DNA of 64,000 nt, from positions 1 through 64,000 of the forward strand of contig JAFGSA010000023.1 in the NCBI GenBank assembly GCA_016934855.1, given 5' to 3'. The notes under the pieces are model-generated. The model worked only from the letters and a program-made list of their open reading frames with translations, was not told the DNA's origin and ran no database searches. This document shows, piece after piece, positions 1 through 7,696 of the stretch. The position numbers and the translations under genes were made by a program. Each line of letters begins with the position of its first letter. The first letter of the stretch is position 1. This DNA comes from Elusimicrobiota bacterium (GTDB taxonomy: Bacteria > CG03 > SLGR01 > JAFGSA01).

Positions 1-338
1 CCGCGCTCCGGCAGGTTCTCGGACGACGTGAACAGAACGGGGGTATCTACGGTTCCCGTCGCTATCAGTATCCCGTCAACTGCCAGTTCGTAACTGCCGC
101 AGAATACAACATGTGCACCGGCTTCTATTATAAGGGTTACTCCCTCTTCAACTATTGTATCGTCTTTTATCTCGTGGGGGTTATCCTGTTTTGTCCAGAT
201 AGTATTACTGGATATATAGATATCCGCTTTAAGAAAAGTGTTTGAGACCAGTATCAAGAAAAACACTAGCGGAACGATTTCCGATATTTTTCTTATTCCT
301 GACTCAACTTCTTTCAACACTGCCTCCAAAATTTTCAT
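1..338 (-). CDS. Secreted or anchored surface protein, N-terminal part (beta-helix-like)
   Basis: The reading frame starts at the ATG at 338 and runs off the left edge of the window. The first ~15 residues are charged, followed by a hydrophobic stretch (IVPLVFFLILVSNTF), so it is exported or anchored. The mature part has a pattern seen at the start of parallel beta-helix surface proteins: NTIWTK, then DDTIVEEGVTLIIEAGAHVVF, then a statement-like GTVDTPVLFTS strand. The catalytic or binding function cannot be judged from this fragment. It lies directly behind a predicted c-di-GMP riboswitch and terminator, so its expression is probably ligand controlled. No convincing Shine-Dalgarno sequence is visible before the ATG. 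Confidence 0.6.
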   Translation of the reverse strand, partial: MKILEAVLKEVESGIRKISEIVPLVFFLILVSNTFLKADIYISSNTIWTKQDNPHEIKDDTIVEEGVTLIIEAGAHVVFCGSYELAVDGILIATGTVDTPVLFTSSENLPER

Positions 339-341
339 AAT

Positions 342-410
342 AAAAAACCGGGCTACAGAAAAACATACACATACACTCCTACACTTCGTGTATCTTCTTC
401 GGTAGCCCGG
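342..410 (-). terminator. Intrinsic terminator between riboswitch and surface-protein gene
   Basis: On the minus strand CCGGGCTAC (402-410) pairs with GTAGCCCGG (348-356) and is followed at once by a run of six T. A small inner hairpin (TACAC-GAA-GTGTA) sits in the loop. The T-run ends next to the start codon at 338, so the hairpin is placed to stop transcription before the gene. Confidence 0.75.
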
Positions 411-440
411 CTAACACGGCAGGCTGTCGAAATCCCCTGT

Positions 441-555
441 AAAAACCCCTTCGGCAACCCGGCCGACATGCCCGAACCTTTTATTGATCCGGGTTTAGTC
501 CCGTGGCTTTGCGTCCCCGCCTTTCGACGGGTTTGCCTTTATCGGAAGATTTTTT
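441..555 (-). promoter_or_regulatory. Predicted cyclic-di-GMP-I (GEMM) riboswitch aptamer
   Basis: The minus strand carries the hallmark blocks of the GEMM-I motif in order: AAAGGCAAACC, a CGAAAGG tetraloop-type hairpin, GGGACGCAAAGCC, GGGACTAAACCCGG, and the closing CCGGGTTGCCG. The spacing resembles the Vibrio Vc2 aptamer. The base aligned to the position that distinguishes c-di-GMP from cGAMP binders appears to be G (in AAGGC), which favours c-di-GMP, but this rests on alignment by eye. It is followed by the terminator at 342-410. The terminator 3' strand can also pair with the aptamer 3' strand (CCGGGTTGC, with wobbles), giving a plausible switch. Confidence 0.85.
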
Positions 556-586
556 CTACCTCTTCCAGTAAAAGTATACTGCCTGT

Positions 587-614
587 ATATTACGCAGAGT
601 TCTCATACATGTAA
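587..614 (-). promoter_or_regulatory. Candidate promoter of the riboswitch transcript
   Basis: TTACAT (609-614) and TAATAT (587-592) are spaced by 16 nt on the minus strand, which would start transcription about 25-30 nt before the aptamer. The match is moderate, and read-through from the upstream HAMP gene is also possible. Confidence 0.3.
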
Positions 615-666
615 CGGTTGTGTAACGCCTGAAGGCGTAAAAAGGAGAGTTTTGTCGTCTAATTGA

Positions 667-1227
667 CTAGTTTATCTTCCAGTTACCGGATACCTGCTCG
701 AGCTTCGCTTTTATGTCTTCTATCTCTTCGAGGAGCGCGGGATCGCTGAGCTTGCTCTTCATCACCGTGAGCCGCGCCGCGGTCTCGCTGGCGATGTCGC
801 TGTCTTTTTTTATCCAGGTCCTGAAATTCTTTATCATGTCGTTTAAAAGTTCCGATATATGCTTCAGCTCGTCTCCCGAACGCAGGTGCACCTGGTGCGT
901 GAGGTTGCCCCTGGATATCTCTTCCAGGTTCTTCTCCAGCTTGAAGACCGGGCCCACGAACTTGTGCGACACCAGTACGCTTACGGCGGCCGCGAGCACC
1001 ACCAGCACAGTGACCTTAGCGTACATGAGCTGGTTCATGTTCTTCAAAAGCTGGTCTATGCCCGGTATATCTTTAAGGTAGTCGCCCACGAAGCCCTGCA
1101 GAGAATAGTAGAAATCCGCGCCTACCGTGACCGCGGTGACCAGCATAGCTATGAGGACTATCAGCGTATATTTGAACTGAAGCGTCTTCCGGACTATCAC
1201 TCTCTGTCTTTTATATGCGCTCATCAT
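667..1227 (-). CDS. Two-TM HAMP-domain membrane protein without an output domain
   Basis: A 186-residue protein with two predicted membrane helices (about 19-42 and 72-92) around a short extracytoplasmic loop, then a HAMP-like segment (about 93-146, with LEKNLEEISRGNL and RSGDELKHISELLNDM) and a short helical tail. There is no kinase, cyclase or methyl-accepting domain, so it probably relays a signal to a partner or acts structurally. The start is supported by AAAGGAG about 8 nt upstream of a double ATG. It sits 15 bp behind the MBL gene, as the last gene of the large cluster before the riboswitch. Stand-alone HAMP proteins of this type are of unknown function. Confidence 0.8.
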   Translation of the reverse strand: MMSAYKRQRVIVRKTLQFKYTLIVLIAMLVTAVTVGADFYYSLQGFVGDYLKDIPGIDQLLKNMNQLMYAKVTVLVVLAAAVSVLVSHKFVGPVFKLEKNLEEISRGNLTHQVHLRSGDELKHISELLNDMIKNFRTWIKKDSDIASETAARLTVMKSKLSDPALLEEIEDIKAKLEQVSGNWKIN

Positions 1228-1242
1228 GATTATTGTCTCCTT

Positions 1243-2214
1243 TTACCTCTCGGTCAGCACCTTGTATGTCCTGCCGTCGGTCAGCATTTCTATGTTTCCC
1301 TGCATGTCCGTCCTGTATATCCCCGCCCCCCTGTCTTCGTACCTTCTTATTATATCAAATGTCGGGAATCCCAGCTTGTTGTACCTGCCGCACGAGAATA
1401 CGGCCGCATCCGGTTTTATCATGTCCAGAAAAGGCGTCGAGCTGGAAGAGGTGGAGCCGTGATGAGGGACTTTTATCACGGTTACCTCCAGGTCTTTACC
1501 GTATCTCATAAGGTCCAGTTCCGCGGGTATCTCTATGTCGCCGGTGAATAAAAATGATATATTCCCCGCGACGACCCTGACTACTATAGACGCGTTGTTA
1601 TCGGGATTCTTCGCTTCGCCGTAATCCCTCATCGGGGCTATGAACTGGCAGGTTATCCCGTCATCGAAACCTATCTTCCGCCCGGCCCTCGCTACTTCGT
1701 ATTTTACCGACGGGGTCTCCCTCAGTGCCTTATTGATCTGTTTGACATAAGGAGAACTCCCTTCTATCCCGTTGTCGTATATTGTGCCTACGGGAAAATT
1801 CCTTATGAGGTACGCGTACCCGCCTATATGGTCGCCGTCCTTGTGGCTCATCACGGCGTAATCGATCTTTTTCACGCCCTGTCTTTTAAGGTAAGGGATT
1901 ATCACGCCGGCGGCGTAATTCTCGTCAGACCGCGCGTTGGTCATGAACTCCTCGACCTCCGGCGACGGGCCGGCGTCTATAAGCATTGTCTTTCCGCCGG
2001 GCCTCAAGTCCCTTACGAGCGCCGCGTCGCCCTGCCCCACGTACAGGAACGTCACTTTCAGCACCGGCGCCCCCATCTTCTTCTTCGAGAACACCGAACT
2101 CCTGGCGGATTCGAACCTCTTGTCCGTCACGATAAAAAACATCATGTAGAGCGTGACAGCCGCCACCATTCCCGTAATTAATTTCGATCTTATATATCTT
2201 CTGCCTTTGGCCAT
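1243..2214 (-). CDS. ComEC-type metallo-beta-lactamase-fold protein, membrane anchored
   Basis: This 323-residue protein has an N-terminal membrane anchor (about 12-30) and then an MBL domain of the kind fused to ComEC: YVGQGDAALV, LIDAG, SHKDGDHIGG (124-133), FTGDIE and VPHHGS (249-254). In ComEC such domains are thought to be nucleases that degrade one strand of incoming DNA. The metal motif is H-x-D-x-D-H instead of H-x-H-x-D-H, so the second histidine is replaced by aspartate. The gene is 3 bp behind the tandem nuclease gene and 15 bp before the HAMP gene. The exported location is predicted; nuclease activity is inferred from the family. Confidence 0.85.
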   Translation of the reverse strand: MAKGRRYIRSKLITGMVAAVTLYMMFFIVTDKRFESARSSVFSKKKMGAPVLKVTFLYVGQGDAALVRDLRPGGKTMLIDAGPSPEVEEFMTNARSDENYAAGVIIPYLKRQGVKKIDYAVMSHKDGDHIGGYAYLIRNFPVGTIYDNGIEGSSPYVKQINKALRETPSVKYEVARAGRKIGFDDGITCQFIAPMRDYGEAKNPDNNASIVVRVVAGNISFLFTGDIEIPAELDLMRYGKDLEVTVIKVPHHGSTSSSSTPFLDMIKPDAAVFSCGRYNKLGFPTFDIIRRYEDRGAGIYRTDMQGNIEMLTDGRTYKVLTER

Positions 2215-2217
2215 GAG

Positions 2218-4074
2218 TTATTTTTCGAATTTCTCTTCTTCTTTCTCTTCCTTCTCGTCTTCCTCTTTATCTTCGCTGCCTTTTTTTTCTTCGAGGTTCA
2301 TCACCTTTTCCCTGTACGTGGTCCTTATCTCGTTCTCCATGGGACAGCCTATGAGGTGATCACATCCGCCGCAGTACTTGTTGACCTTGGGCGGGAACAG
2401 TATATCGGCTTTTTCCGGGTGTTTCTTGAGTTCTTCTTCTTTTGAGGCCATCTCGCCTATGGTCTTATTCACTTCATCTATGAAAACCGGTATGTCCTCC
2501 GGCGTCCTCTTCGTGGTCATCCTCTGGTTGAACTGCAGGAACTCCAGAGAGAGCTGTTTCACGTCTATTCCGAGCTGCCTCATGGCCCAGTAATAGGATG
2601 TCAGCTGGAGGTCCTTGTCCAGCTCTTCCTGCGTGCGCAGTTTCGGGTCGGTCTTGTAATCGAGTATCTCGTAGGTGCCGTCAAGGTTCTTCTGAAGCCG
2701 GTCTATGTACCCTATTATGATGTAATCGTCTCCTATCGGGAGCTGGAAGTAAAGCTCCACCCCGGCCGCTTTCAGGTAATGCCCGTCATAGTACTTCTTG
2801 TAGAAGGAGGATACCCACTTCCAGCCGTCTTCGAAGAACTTCCTCTCCTCCTGGACGTCCCTGTACCCTTCGCTGTGCCAGTGGTTCTCGTACATCTTCC
2901 TGAGCTGCGTGAGCGACGGCTGGTAAGGATATGTGAAAAATTCCTCGAACGTCTCGTGGCATGCGTGCCCTATGGCGAAGAAGTTTTTGGGTTTGGGAGA
3001 TATCTTGTCTATATAGAGCTTCTTGTAGTTGTACGGGCAGTTCCTGTAGCAGCTCATCTTGGAATAGGAAAACGTCATCCTGCCGCGTTCGCGAGCCGCC
3101 CGGAATATCCCCTTGAAAGGCGCCTGGTTCCCTTTCCAGGTCGGGCATATAACCTCGTAGTCGCACCAGCCGCACAGCGGCCCCTGGTGTGGCTCGAACC
3201 TCCTGTGTTTTATGTCCTGCGCCGTCTCCCAGAGCTCGTTGAATATCTTGTCCTTGAGCCGTTTCGGGGGATTGCAGGGGACCTTGTTGCCGTTCTTGAG
3301 GTAATAATAATAGAAATTACGCAGGCGTTTCTTCCATTTCTTCTCAACCATCATCGTGTATATTAGCGCCTGGTTGTCGCCGCCCAGGAGTATCGTCTCC
3401 TCGTCCTGCACCCTCTGCCCGGACTTGTAATCTACGACTTCTATCTCCCCTTCGGGGGTCTTCTCTATCCTGTCGATGTAGGCGAGTATATCCAGCCCCT
3501 TTATCGTTATCGTGAGCGGTTTCTCCACGGCTATTATCCTGTTGGGGTTGGCCTGGTTGTCCTTGAAATAGTCTTCGAGGAGCTTCAGCCCGCGCTTCTT
3601 GGCTATGGCCTCGTCTTCCATGGTGTTGTATATTATCTTGAACTTCCTCATCGTGTCTTCTACTTCTTCCATGGTGCACCCGGCTTCGGCGAGCGCCACT
3701 TTCCACCTGTGCATGGGAGGGCCCGAGACCGAATCCAGCATCTCCGCCCTGACATCTTTCCACGCAATCTCGTATTCCCTGATGAGGTCGTCGAGCGTTC
3801 CATGCTGACCCTTGAGGTCGAACTTGAGATGATACTCCTTGAGCGCCTTGTGTATGACGCTCCCGAAATGAAGCGGCGCGGACGGGAACCCTTTAAGCCC
3901 GTCTTCATAGTAGAACTTGTATTTCAGCGGGCACGTGGAACACATATTGAGCCTGGAGTTGCTCATTGTCACCTGCGACCGGAAGAAGTAATAGTATACT
4001 TCCCTTCCGATCTCCTCGGCCTTCTCGTACAGCTCTTTAAGCCTGTGAATGAATGTATTAATCTTTTCTATCAA
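2218..4074 (-). CDS. Tandem PD-(D/E)XK (RecB/Cas4-like) nuclease with two Fe-S-type cysteine sets
   Basis: The 618-residue protein contains two copies of a RecB/AddB/Cas4-type nuclease domain. Copy 1 has C45-x2-C48, H75, VDYK (D215, K217) and C301, C304, C310. Copy 2 has C342-x3-C346, H370/H373, LDYK (D472, K474) and C568, C571, C577. In this family the cysteines usually bind a 4Fe-4S cluster and the D...DxK residues form the active site, so both copies look intact. The tail is very acidic and lysine-rich. The start is TTG at 4074, supported by AGAGGT 7 nt upstream. No helicase or cas genes are adjacent; the neighbours are ComEC and an MBL protein, suggesting DNA processing linked to uptake. 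Confidence 0.85.
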   Translation of the reverse strand: MIEKINTFIHRLKELYEKAEEIGREVYYYFFRSQVTMSNSRLNMCSTCPLKYKFYYEDGLKGFPSAPLHFGSVIHKALKEYHLKFDLKGQHGTLDDLIREYEIAWKDVRAEMLDSVSGPPMHRWKVALAEAGCTMEEVEDTMRKFKIIYNTMEDEAIAKKRGLKLLEDYFKDNQANPNRIIAVEKPLTITIKGLDILAYIDRIEKTPEGEIEVVDYKSGQRVQDEETILLGGDNQALIYTMMVEKKWKKRLRNFYYYYLKNGNKVPCNPPKRLKDKIFNELWETAQDIKHRRFEPHQGPLCGWCDYEVICPTWKGNQAPFKGIFRAARERGRMTFSYSKMSCYRNCPYNYKKLYIDKISPKPKNFFAIGHACHETFEEFFTYPYQPSLTQLRKMYENHWHSEGYRDVQEERKFFEDGWKWVSSFYKKYYDGHYLKAAGVELYFQLPIGDDYIIIGYIDRLQKNLDGTYEILDYKTDPKLRTQEELDKDLQLTSYYWAMRQLGIDVKQLSLEFLQFNQRMTTKRTPEDIPVFIDEVNKTIGEMASKEEELKKHPEKADILFPPKVNKYCGGCDHLIGCPMENEIRTTYREKVMNLEEKKGSEDKEEDEKEEKEEEKFEK

Positions 4075-4552
4075 GTAATTACCTCTCTCAAAAGCTATAA
4101 GGCTTTTTACTGTGTAAAGTGTAATGTGTTATGTGTAATGAAAAACAAAATACAAACACCAAAAAACAAACATCTTCAGCTGTAAGCTGTAAGTTATAAG
4201 TTTTAAAATTCACATCCCAATCCCTTTTTTTGTTATATAAATTAATTCCATTCATAGTCTTAAAGCTTACGGCTTATAACTTAAAGCTTATTCTGTTTGT
4301 TTGTAATTTATTATTTGTTTTTTGTAATTTCACTATTTTATAACTTAAAACTTACAACTTATAACTATCTTACACTAGCAACAAGCAATTTCTTTTTACT
4401 TTCCACTTTCAACCTTCCACTTTCCACTAATCTCATCTGGCATCTGGTATCTTTCTTTACTAGCAACCAGCGACCAGCAACAAGCAACTTGATTTCGTAT
4501 CTGGCATCTGGTATCTTCTCTTATAGCTTAAAACTTACAACTTACAGCTTAT
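4075..4552. repeat. Spacer built of 7-bp-period repeat arrays
   Basis: This 478-bp spacer holds no recognisable gene. It is composed of degenerate arrays with a 7-bp period: GTGTAAAGTGTAATG (about 4118-4140), CTGTAAGTTATAAG (about 4189-4205) with its reverse complement form TTATAACTTAAAACTTACAA (about 4339-4370), TTTGT/CAAAC-type words (about 4140-4170 and 4300-4330), CTTTCCACTTTC (about 4400-4430), CATCTGGCATCTGG (about 4435-4455 and 4498-4515) and AGCAACCAGCGACCAGCAAC (about 4461-4490). Several families occur as inverted pairs. The last array touches the comEC stop codon. Confidence 0.85.
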
Positions 4553-7531
4553 TTACAATACCGTCTTTATGTTTATCTTCGAACCGTCGCTTCTTATCTC
4601 CACGGCGCCGGTCTTGTCCGTCCTGTATATGCTTATGCCTTTTTCCTTGTACCTGTCCAGCGTCCTCTCGAGCTCGGAATCGAAGAACCCCCTGCCCTCG
4701 AGGAAACCGAACTGGACCAGCGCCACGGCGGGTTTTACAGCGTCTATGAACCTGTCGGACGAGGCCATTCCGCTGCCGTGGTCGGGCACCACCATGATAT
4801 CCGATCTCAGCTTGTCGCCGTATTTCGAGACCAGGTCCCATTCCGCTTCGGTCCATATATTGGAAGAGAACAGGAACGAGCGGTCGCCGTACGTCAGCCT
4901 GAGCACGGCGGAATTGTTGTAAAGGTCGCTCTCCGTTCCCTTTATCCTGTCTTTCGGGGGATTAAGAGCCGTAAGGCGCAGTTTCTTGCCGTCCGCTTCC
5001 TCCTCGTATATAACCGTTCCTTCATATATATGGTAGTGCGGTATCAGTTTCGGTTTGAGTATCTCGTCCTTCATGCTCCTCTTCTTCATCAGGACTGCCG
5101 GGTATATCCCGGAATTGACGAAGTCGTAATAATTGAGGTACGCGCCTATAGGCAGGTCGTCGTCCTTCTTTATCTCCAGCCGGACATCGTTGAGGTTCTC
5201 CAGGAACTCGCCGTAGTTCATATCCTTCTTAAACCTGACGGGATCGAGCGAGTCCCAGACCTCTTTGACATTGAAATAGTTTATTATGTATATAAGCCCG
5301 CCGATGTTCTCCGGGAGCGGGTTCGTGGATACGATCTTGTCCAGCCGCCCGATGTTGTACCCGGACAGGTTCGGAACGACCACGTTCTTGCCTTTACCCC
5401 AGTTGCCCGTGGTCCAGTAGCGTTTGTCTCCCCTGAACCCGGCGTCTATCAGAATGTTTCTCTTTAACGGAGTCTGTATCAGGATGCAGTTACCGTACTC
5501 CACGTCGAGAAAAGTCACGAGCACTTCGTTCTTCTTCTTGACCGTTCCCCTTACGACCGGTTCCGCCCAGTATCCGGATGAATATATGAAAGCCAGAAGC
5601 AGCACTATTGCCCAGTTGGCGTTCTTCCTTGTGAATCTGAATCTAACCGTCAGGAACCTGCGTATATCCTTGTTGAACCCGAATATGCAGACCATGAGAT
5701 AATATACCGCGAGCCATTTCGCGGAAGGCGCAGACTGTATGGGATACGGGAAATACACGCGGAAGAACTTCGCCATCCAGAGGAAGAAATTAGAGAACAG
5801 CGTGTTGGCGGCGCCTATCGAGAGACCTATGTACTGACCCACTCCCGGGACGAGCGTGAATATCTCGCCCAGAAGCCCGAGAGGGACGATAATGCCTATA
5901 AGCGGGATCGCGATGAAGTTCGCCAGGAGCCCCGCCACGGGGAACCTGTTGAAGTATATCCCGGAAAGAGGCCACATCATCCCTATCTGTATGGCGAGCT
6001 GCACGCACATGAACCCCGAAAGATAGGGCCACCAGCCTTCGAACTCGAACCCTATCAGCGGAAATTTCTTCTCCAGCATATACGCCACGAGCGAAGAAGC
6101 GGCGAGCGCGCTTATGAACAGCATATTGAACTTCGAATTCGCGAACAGCCACGGCGATACTACCAGTATCGCCATAGTGAGGATGAAAAACAGGAAGAAA
6201 ACCAGCTGCCCCCAGCCCACGAGCACCCTGGAGAATATCTGCCTTAAAGGATCGGAGAGGTAGATTATCGCCCATACCGCCGTGAAGGAAAGAGCGAATG
6301 AGGCGTCGTATATCATGAAACTGTTGAACGAGAGCATTATGGCCGCCGATAAGGGGATGGTCACGCTCGTGGTGCGGCGGATATTGAGCCCTATCCACAT
6401 GTTGAATATTATGGCTATGCTGTACATCATGGCCGCGCGTATAGTCGCGGGACGCGCCCCGGTAACCACGACAAAGACTATTAGAAGGGATACCACGAAA
6501 AACGGCACCAGCTTAAGGGTGTACGGGGTGAGGTCTATCTCCCTGTTGAACAGCCTGGAAGGCAGCTTGTAGAAGAGACCCGCCGACTTGAAGAAGTTGT
6601 TCGAGAGCATTATAAGCATGAAGGCCAGAAACCCCACGTGAAGTCCGGAGAGCGCCAGCACGTGAGCGACGCCCGTGGCCTGGAAATCGTATTTCATGAC
6701 CTCGGGCACACCGCCCCTGGCGCCGACGGTCACGCCGCCGACAAAAGCCGAAGCCGGCGGCGGCATGGTCTTTTTCAGCCCCAGCATCATCCTGTCCTTG
6801 AGCCTGTACGCGAATATCTTGAACCTGCCGAGAGCCCCGAGGTCGCTCTTCTTCAGGAACCGGATGCACCGGGCGCTGCCGATATACATGCTGCCGTAGA
6901 CGTTCTTGTTCTCCAGGTATTTGACGTAATCGAACCCGTAGGGATTCGACCTCTCCATCGGCCGGGTCAGAGCTCCGTAAAGCTCTATCCTGTCCCCGTA
7001 CTCCATGTCATCGTAGTATTCGGTCTTGTTCCGTATCATTTTCGAGACGAATACCAGGATGTCTCCCGTTTTCCCCTTGAGCGGCCGCATGCTTCTCTTG
7101 TCTATCGTAGTAAGGTCGCCTTCCTTGTCCATCTCCGGGGCTTCTTCCTGTATATGGTCCGGCTTGACGAGTATATGAGTCACCCAGTCCCTGACATCGG
7201 GATCGTCTATTATCGTTCCCCTGATAACCGTCTTGTCGAAGCGGCCCCTGTCTATGTAGTTGCTTATATGATCTTTGTTAGAGACATCGAACCTCATCTG
7301 GTAAGAAGCCACACCGAGTATGATGAAAGCCGGGAAAAGCGTGTATTTCACCAGCGGCTTGTTGGCGAAAAACAGGTATGCGGACAGGAAGAAGAACGTG
7401 CCGCATAGAAGCCACATCTTCTGCATGAACTCCGGCTCCTGGACACCGATTATATTGGCCATCCCCACACCGGCCACGTACGACCAGCAGATCCACTTTA
7501 TCAGTGTTATGACGAAATATTCTTTCTTCAC
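4553..7531 (-). CDS. comEC: ComEC/Rec2 DNA-uptake channel with degenerate C-terminal MBL domain
   Basis: A 992-residue polytopic protein. It has N-terminal membrane segments with a DUF4131/OB-like region (about 85-230), the competence channel core marked by GVAHVLALSGLHVG (287-300) and about ten further helices to residue ~650, then an MBL-like domain (about 668-992). ComEC moves single-stranded DNA across the inner membrane during transformation. In the MBL part, HxHxDH is replaced by STNPLPENIGG (about 735-745), TGDIE by SSNIW and PHHGS by PDHGS, so metal binding is probably lost. The start is GTG at 7531, 3 bp behind a small membrane gene. Separate MBL proteins with better motifs are encoded nearby. 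Confidence 0.93.
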   Translation of the reverse strand: MKKEYFVITLIKWICWSYVAGVGMANIIGVQEPEFMQKMWLLCGTFFFLSAYLFFANKPLVKYTLFPAFIILGVASYQMRFDVSNKDHISNYIDRGRFDKTVIRGTIIDDPDVRDWVTHILVKPDHIQEEAPEMDKEGDLTTIDKRSMRPLKGKTGDILVFVSKMIRNKTEYYDDMEYGDRIELYGALTRPMERSNPYGFDYVKYLENKNVYGSMYIGSARCIRFLKKSDLGALGRFKIFAYRLKDRMMLGLKKTMPPPASAFVGGVTVGARGGVPEVMKYDFQATGVAHVLALSGLHVGFLAFMLIMLSNNFFKSAGLFYKLPSRLFNREIDLTPYTLKLVPFFVVSLLIVFVVVTGARPATIRAAMMYSIAIIFNMWIGLNIRRTTSVTIPLSAAIMLSFNSFMIYDASFALSFTAVWAIIYLSDPLRQIFSRVLVGWGQLVFFLFFILTMAILVVSPWLFANSKFNMLFISALAASSLVAYMLEKKFPLIGFEFEGWWPYLSGFMCVQLAIQIGMMWPLSGIYFNRFPVAGLLANFIAIPLIGIIVPLGLLGEIFTLVPGVGQYIGLSIGAANTLFSNFFLWMAKFFRVYFPYPIQSAPSAKWLAVYYLMVCIFGFNKDIRRFLTVRFRFTRKNANWAIVLLLAFIYSSGYWAEPVVRGTVKKKNEVLVTFLDVEYGNCILIQTPLKRNILIDAGFRGDKRYWTTGNWGKGKNVVVPNLSGYNIGRLDKIVSTNPLPENIGGLIYIINYFNVKEVWDSLDPVRFKKDMNYGEFLENLNDVRLEIKKDDDLPIGAYLNYYDFVNSGIYPAVLMKKRSMKDEILKPKLIPHYHIYEGTVIYEEEADGKKLRLTALNPPKDRIKGTESDLYNNSAVLRLTYGDRSFLFSSNIWTEAEWDLVSKYGDKLRSDIMVVPDHGSGMASSDRFIDAVKPAVALVQFGFLEGRGFFDSELERTLDRYKEKGISIYRTDKTGAVEIRSDGSKINIKTVL

Positions 7532-7534
7532 CGG

Positions 7535-7696
7535 CTATCTGTTCCTGACGGATTCTTCCGTTATCGCGGGATAATAATTGGCGTTAAGCTCAAGGTTGTT
7601 CCTGATAGTATGCGAAGGGACGAACAGCATATATATCCAGCCCACTATGAGCGCGAATATTATCAGGGCAAAGACGAATTTCGAATTCGAACCCAT
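7535..7696 (-). CDS. 53-residue single-span membrane protein
   Basis: A short frame starting MGSNSKFVFALIIFALIVGW, with one strong membrane helix (about 7-26) and a polar C-terminal part. Its ATG overlaps the stop of the PorV-like gene as TGATG, and its stop lies 3 bp before comEC, so it is translationally coupled on both sides. I do not recognise a family. The position suggests an accessory subunit of the ComEC channel or of the barrel protein, but this is only inferred from context. Confidence 0.65.
   Translation of the reverse strand: MGSNSKFVFALIIFALIVGWIYMLFVPSHTIRNNLELNANYYPAITEESVRNR

Noticed and set aside
625..645. Hairpin ACGCC-TTCA-GGCGT behind the HAMP gene as a terminator
   Set aside because: On the minus strand it is followed by TACACAACC with no T-run, so an intrinsic terminator is not supported.
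2218..4074. Cas4 of a CRISPR system
   Set aside because: The nuclease motifs are Cas4/RecB-like, but the protein is a two-domain fusion with no other cas gene or array in the window.
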